Shown here: positions 61,570 to 64,000 of the stretch, piece after piece
Layout: every line of letters starts with the position of its first letter
Position numbering within the stretch: position 1 is the first letter of the stretch
DNA from: Niveispirillum sp. SYP-B3756
GTDB taxonomy: Bacteria; Pseudomonadota; Alphaproteobacteria; Azospirillales; Azospirillaceae
Assembly (NCBI RefSeq): GCF_009495745.1
Contig: NZ_WIDQ01000014.1
Coordinates: forward strand, 1 to 64,000
DNA: 64,000 nt
Reading direction: 5' to 3'
Notes under the pieces: generated by a model
What the model was told of the DNA's origin: nothing
The model's input: the letters and a program-made list of their open reading frames with translations, nothing else
Database searches by the model: none
Made by a program: the position numbers and the translations under genes

Positions 61570-62895
61570 TTACCACCGCCGTTCGAACTTCTTGCGCAAC
61601 CAGATGGCCGCACCGTTCATCGTGATCAGGAAGGCCAACAACACCAGGATCGCGGCCGAGGTCAGTTCAACAAAGCCGCGCTCCGGTTTGTCCGCCCAGA
61701 TGAAAATCTGCACCGGCAGAACCGAGGAGCTGTCAAACAGCGAGGTGGGCGCCTGGGTGACGAAGGCATTCATGCCGATCATCAACAACGGCGCGGTTTC
61801 ACCCACGGCATGGGCCATGCCGATGATGGTACCGGTCATGATGCCGGGCATGGCCAGCGGCAGCACATGATGGGTGATCGCCTGCAAACGCGACGCGCCC
61901 ATGCCCAGTGCCGCCTCCCGGATGGACGGCGGAACCCCCTTCAGCGCTGCACGGCTGGCGATGATGATGGTGGGCATCACCAGCAGACCCAGCACCAGGC
62001 CACCGACCAGCGGGGCCGAACGCGGCATCCCGAAGAAATTGAGGAACACCGCCAGACCCAGCAGACCGAACACGATGGATGGGACGGCCGCCAGGTTGTT
62101 GATATTCACCTCAATCAGGTCAGTGAGCTTGTTCTTGGGCGCGAACTCTTCCAGATAAACCGCCGCCGCCACACCGACCGGCAGGGAGACCAGCAGCGTT
62201 ACCGACATGGTCAGCAATGTGCCGATCGCTGCACCAAACAACCCCGCCAATTCCGGGTAGTTACTATCGGAAGAGGTGAAGAAGGTGCTGTTGAAGGCGG
62301 TCTTCAGATGGCCACTGGCTTCCATCTTGTCGACCCAAGCCAACTGCTTGTCACTGATCGGGCGCTGAGCTTCCGGCAGGGTACGGTCGATGCCGCCCTT
62401 CAGGATCTGGTTCACCCCATCGGAGGTGGGGATCCAGACCTGTACCGTCTGCCCCACCAGAGAAGGATCCTTGTCCAGGATCTTGCTGATGAAGACGCCG
62501 GCCACGGGGCTGATCAGACCGCGCAGGTCGCGCTTTTCCACACGCCCCTCAACCTCAGGGAATTCTTTGTAGATGGCGTTGTTGGCCAGCGTCTGGAGGG
62601 CACCACGATCCCAATCCGCCGGATTGCCCGTGCCCTGGGGGTCAATGATGGCGGCATCCAGCGTGACTTCCAGCCGCATCTCCGTCTGCCAGAAGGCGCT
62701 GACACCGCCCTTCAGCAGGGTAAACAGCAGGATGACCAGCATGATACAGGCGAAGGAGATCGCCAGGATACCGTAGATCTTGAAGCGCCGCTCCGCTGCA
62801 TAACGCGAGCGGAGACGCTTCATGGCGGCGTTGCCAGTGTGGAAGGAAGCGGACACGGGAGCGGCTGCCTGCATCGGCTCTGCGATCTCAGTCAT
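61570..62895 (-). CDS. pstA: Phosphate ABC transporter permease PstA
   Basis: Inner-membrane permease of the Pst transporter. The 441-residue protein has a hydrophobic segment near residue 40, a periplasmic insertion of about 150 residues (DUF3333 type, usual in alphaproteobacteria) and the BPD_transp_1 core with the EAA-like loop [20 protein letters not shown]. The ATG at 62895 overlaps the pstC stop by 8 bp. Confidence 0.94.
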   Translation of the reverse strand: MTEIAEPMQAAAPVSASFHTGNAAMKRLRSRYAAERRFKIYGILAISFACIMLVILLFTLLKGGVSAFWQTEMRLEVTLDAAIIDPQGTGNPADWDRGALQTLANNAIYKEFPEVEGRVEKRDLRGLISPVAGVFISKILDKDPSLVGQTVQVWIPTSDGVNQILKGGIDRTLPEAQRPISDKQLAWVDKMEASGHLKTAFNSTFFTSSDSNYPELAGLFGAAIGTLLTMSVTLLVSLPVGVAAAVYLEEFAPKNKLTDLIEVNINNLAAVPSIVFGLLGLAVFLNFFGMPRSAPLVGGLVLGLLVMPTIIIASRAALKGVPPSIREAALGMGASRLQAITHHVLPLAMPGIMTGTIIGMAHAVGETAPLLMIGMNAFVTQAPTSLFDSSSVLPVQIFIWADKPERGFVELTSAAILVLLAFLITMNGAAIWLRKKFERRW

Positions 62896-64000
62896 ATTTT
62901 TCCCGGTATTTCTGGACGATCCGAAGGGCGACGACATTCAGAACCAGGGTGACAATGAACAACATCAGCCCCAGAGCGAACACCGACAGGGTCTTGGCGC
63001 TGTCGAACTCCTGGTCACCGACCAGGATGGACTTGATCTGCACCGTCACCGTGGTGACGCTTTCCAGCGGGTTCAACGTCAGGTACGCCTGCAGACCGGC
63101 GGCCATCACCACGATCATGGTTTCGCCGATGGCGCGGCTGACGGCCAGCAGCAGGGCGCCGACAATGCCGGGCAGGGCCGCCGGTATGACGACTTGCTTG
63201 ATGGTTTCCGACTTGGTGGCACCCAGTCCCAGCGAGCCGTCACGCAGCGATTGCGGAACCGCATTGATCACATCGTCGGCCAGCGAAGAGACGAAGGGAA
63301 CGATCATCACCCCCATCACCACACCGGCAGCCAGCGCGCTCTGGGAGGAAATGGGAATTCCAAACACCGCCCCGAGATCGCGGATGAAGGGCGCCACCGT
63401 CAGGATAGCAAAGAAGCCATAGACAACGGTCGGCACGCCGGCCAGGATTTCCAGCACCGGCTTTACCAGCGACCGCACCCGCCTGGGCGCATATTCAGAC
63501 AGGTAGATGGCCGACATCAGACCGACCGGGGCCGCCACCACCATGGCGATGAAGGCGATCAGCAACGTACCGGTAAACAGCGGGATGGCACCGAAGGAAC
63601 CGGAAGAACCGACCTGATCGGCCCGGATTGCCGTCTGCGGGCTCCAATGCAGCCCGAACAGGAATTCCGTCAACGGCACCTTGGTGAAGAAGCGGATGCT
63701 CTCGAACAGCAGCGACAGCACGATGCCGATGGTGGTGAAAACGGCGATGGTGGAACACAGGATCAGCAGCCAGGTGACAACCCGCTCCACATTATTACGG
63801 GCGCGGAAGGTCGGGCTGATACGTGCCCAGCAGAAAGCCAGCGCACCACCCGAGATGGCGGCGACAGCACCGAACAACGTCCAGTCGGACAGGTTGCGCA
63901 GGTTGCGCAGGTGATCAGCCGCCGGCTGGATGGACTCCACCACAGCGGGGTTCACATAAAGCGCTTGGCCGCCAGCCAGATTCTTGATGTTGATCAACAG
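62888..64000 (-). CDS. pstC: Phosphate ABC transporter permease PstC (5' end outside the window)
   Basis: The second Pst permease; the reading frame stays open to the window edge, so the N-terminus is missing. About 370 residues are present, against about 460-490 for alphaproteobacterial PstC. The permease core is clear: VGLMSAIYLSEYAP, GVPTVVYGFFAI and SLGLGATKSETIKQVVIPAA. pstS and phoR may lie further right. Confidence 0.93.
   Translation of the reverse strand: MLINIKNLAGGQALYVNPAVVESIQPAADHLRNLRNLSDWTLFGAVAAISGGALAFCWARISPTFRARNNVERVVTWLLILCSTIAVFTTIGIVLSLLFESIRFFTKVPLTEFLFGLHWSPQTAIRADQVGSSGSFGAIPLFTGTLLIAFIAMVVAAPVGLMSAIYLSEYAPRRVRSLVKPVLEILAGVPTVVYGFFAILTVAPFIRDLGAVFGIPISSQSALAAGVVMGVMIVPFVSSLADDVINAVPQSLRDGSLGLGATKSETIKQVVIPAALPGIVGALLLAVSRAIGETMIVVMAAGLQAYLTLNPLESVTTVTVQIKSILVGDQEFDSAKTLSVFALGLMLFIVTLVLNVVALRIVQKYREKYD

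Overview
The window is high-GC, densely coded bacterial chromosome. Gene orders point to an alphaproteobacterium of the Rhodospirillales, probably Azospirillaceae-like. The guiding blocks are rpsB-tsf-pyrH-frr-uppS-cdsA-dxr-rseP-bamA-skp-lpxD-fabZ-lpxA-lpxI-lpxB, lptF-lptG-surA-pdxA-rsmA, lspA-DUF3035-M16-M16 and pstCAB-phoU-phoB. LpxI in place of LpxH, RNase J and an ECF42 sigma factor also fit that class. The genus call is inference. No rRNA, tRNA, CRISPR array, transposase or phage gene was recognised.

Layout. 1-2250: two divergent LuxR-type response regulators on either side of an AT-rich intergenic island, preceded by a palindrome-rich stretch. 2250-8590: cheZ, a small DUF2892 protein, rlmJ, a DMT exporter, an FkbM methyltransferase, an orphan polyamine-binding protein and an MlaA-type outer-membrane lipid protein. 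8967-13409: a bacterial sphingolipid (ceramide) cluster with a fatty-acyl-AMP ligase, an NAD-dependent reductase/epimerase, an acyl carrier protein and serine palmitoyltransferase. 13577-22070: a DGPF/ECF42 pair, a VOC protein, RNase J, an alcohol dehydrogenase with a divergent AraC regulator, holC and pepA. 22337-27803: LPS export and outer-membrane biogenesis genes without lptD in its usual slot. 27900-31824: small regulators, a lipoprotein, metabolic enzymes and a chorismate-lyase-like protein. 32281-46950: the translation / isoprenoid / envelope / lipid A superoperon. 46954-58825: antiporter, desaturase, transport and regulation, lspA and an M16 protease pair. 59129-64000: the phosphate regulon on the minus strand, running off the right edge inside pstC.

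How it fits together. A large share of the window builds the envelope: lipid A (lpxD, fabZ, lpxA, lpxI, lpxB), its export (lptF, lptG), outer-membrane protein assembly (bamA, skp, surA, DUF3035), phospholipids (cdsA, desaturase), isoprenoid carriers (dxr, uppS), lipoproteins (lspA) and sphingolipids. The sphingolipid cluster is the most notable system: it gives this organism a second outer-membrane lipid class beside LPS, and it lies divergently next to an MlaA lipid-trafficking gene. Other points of note are a repeated terminator-like hairpin found behind two response-regulator genes with compensatory stem changes, a hairpin in the rpsB leader that could bridge a distant Shine-Dalgarno site to the start codon, an operator-like inverted repeat around the RNase J promoter, and several enzymes that have lost family-typical residues.
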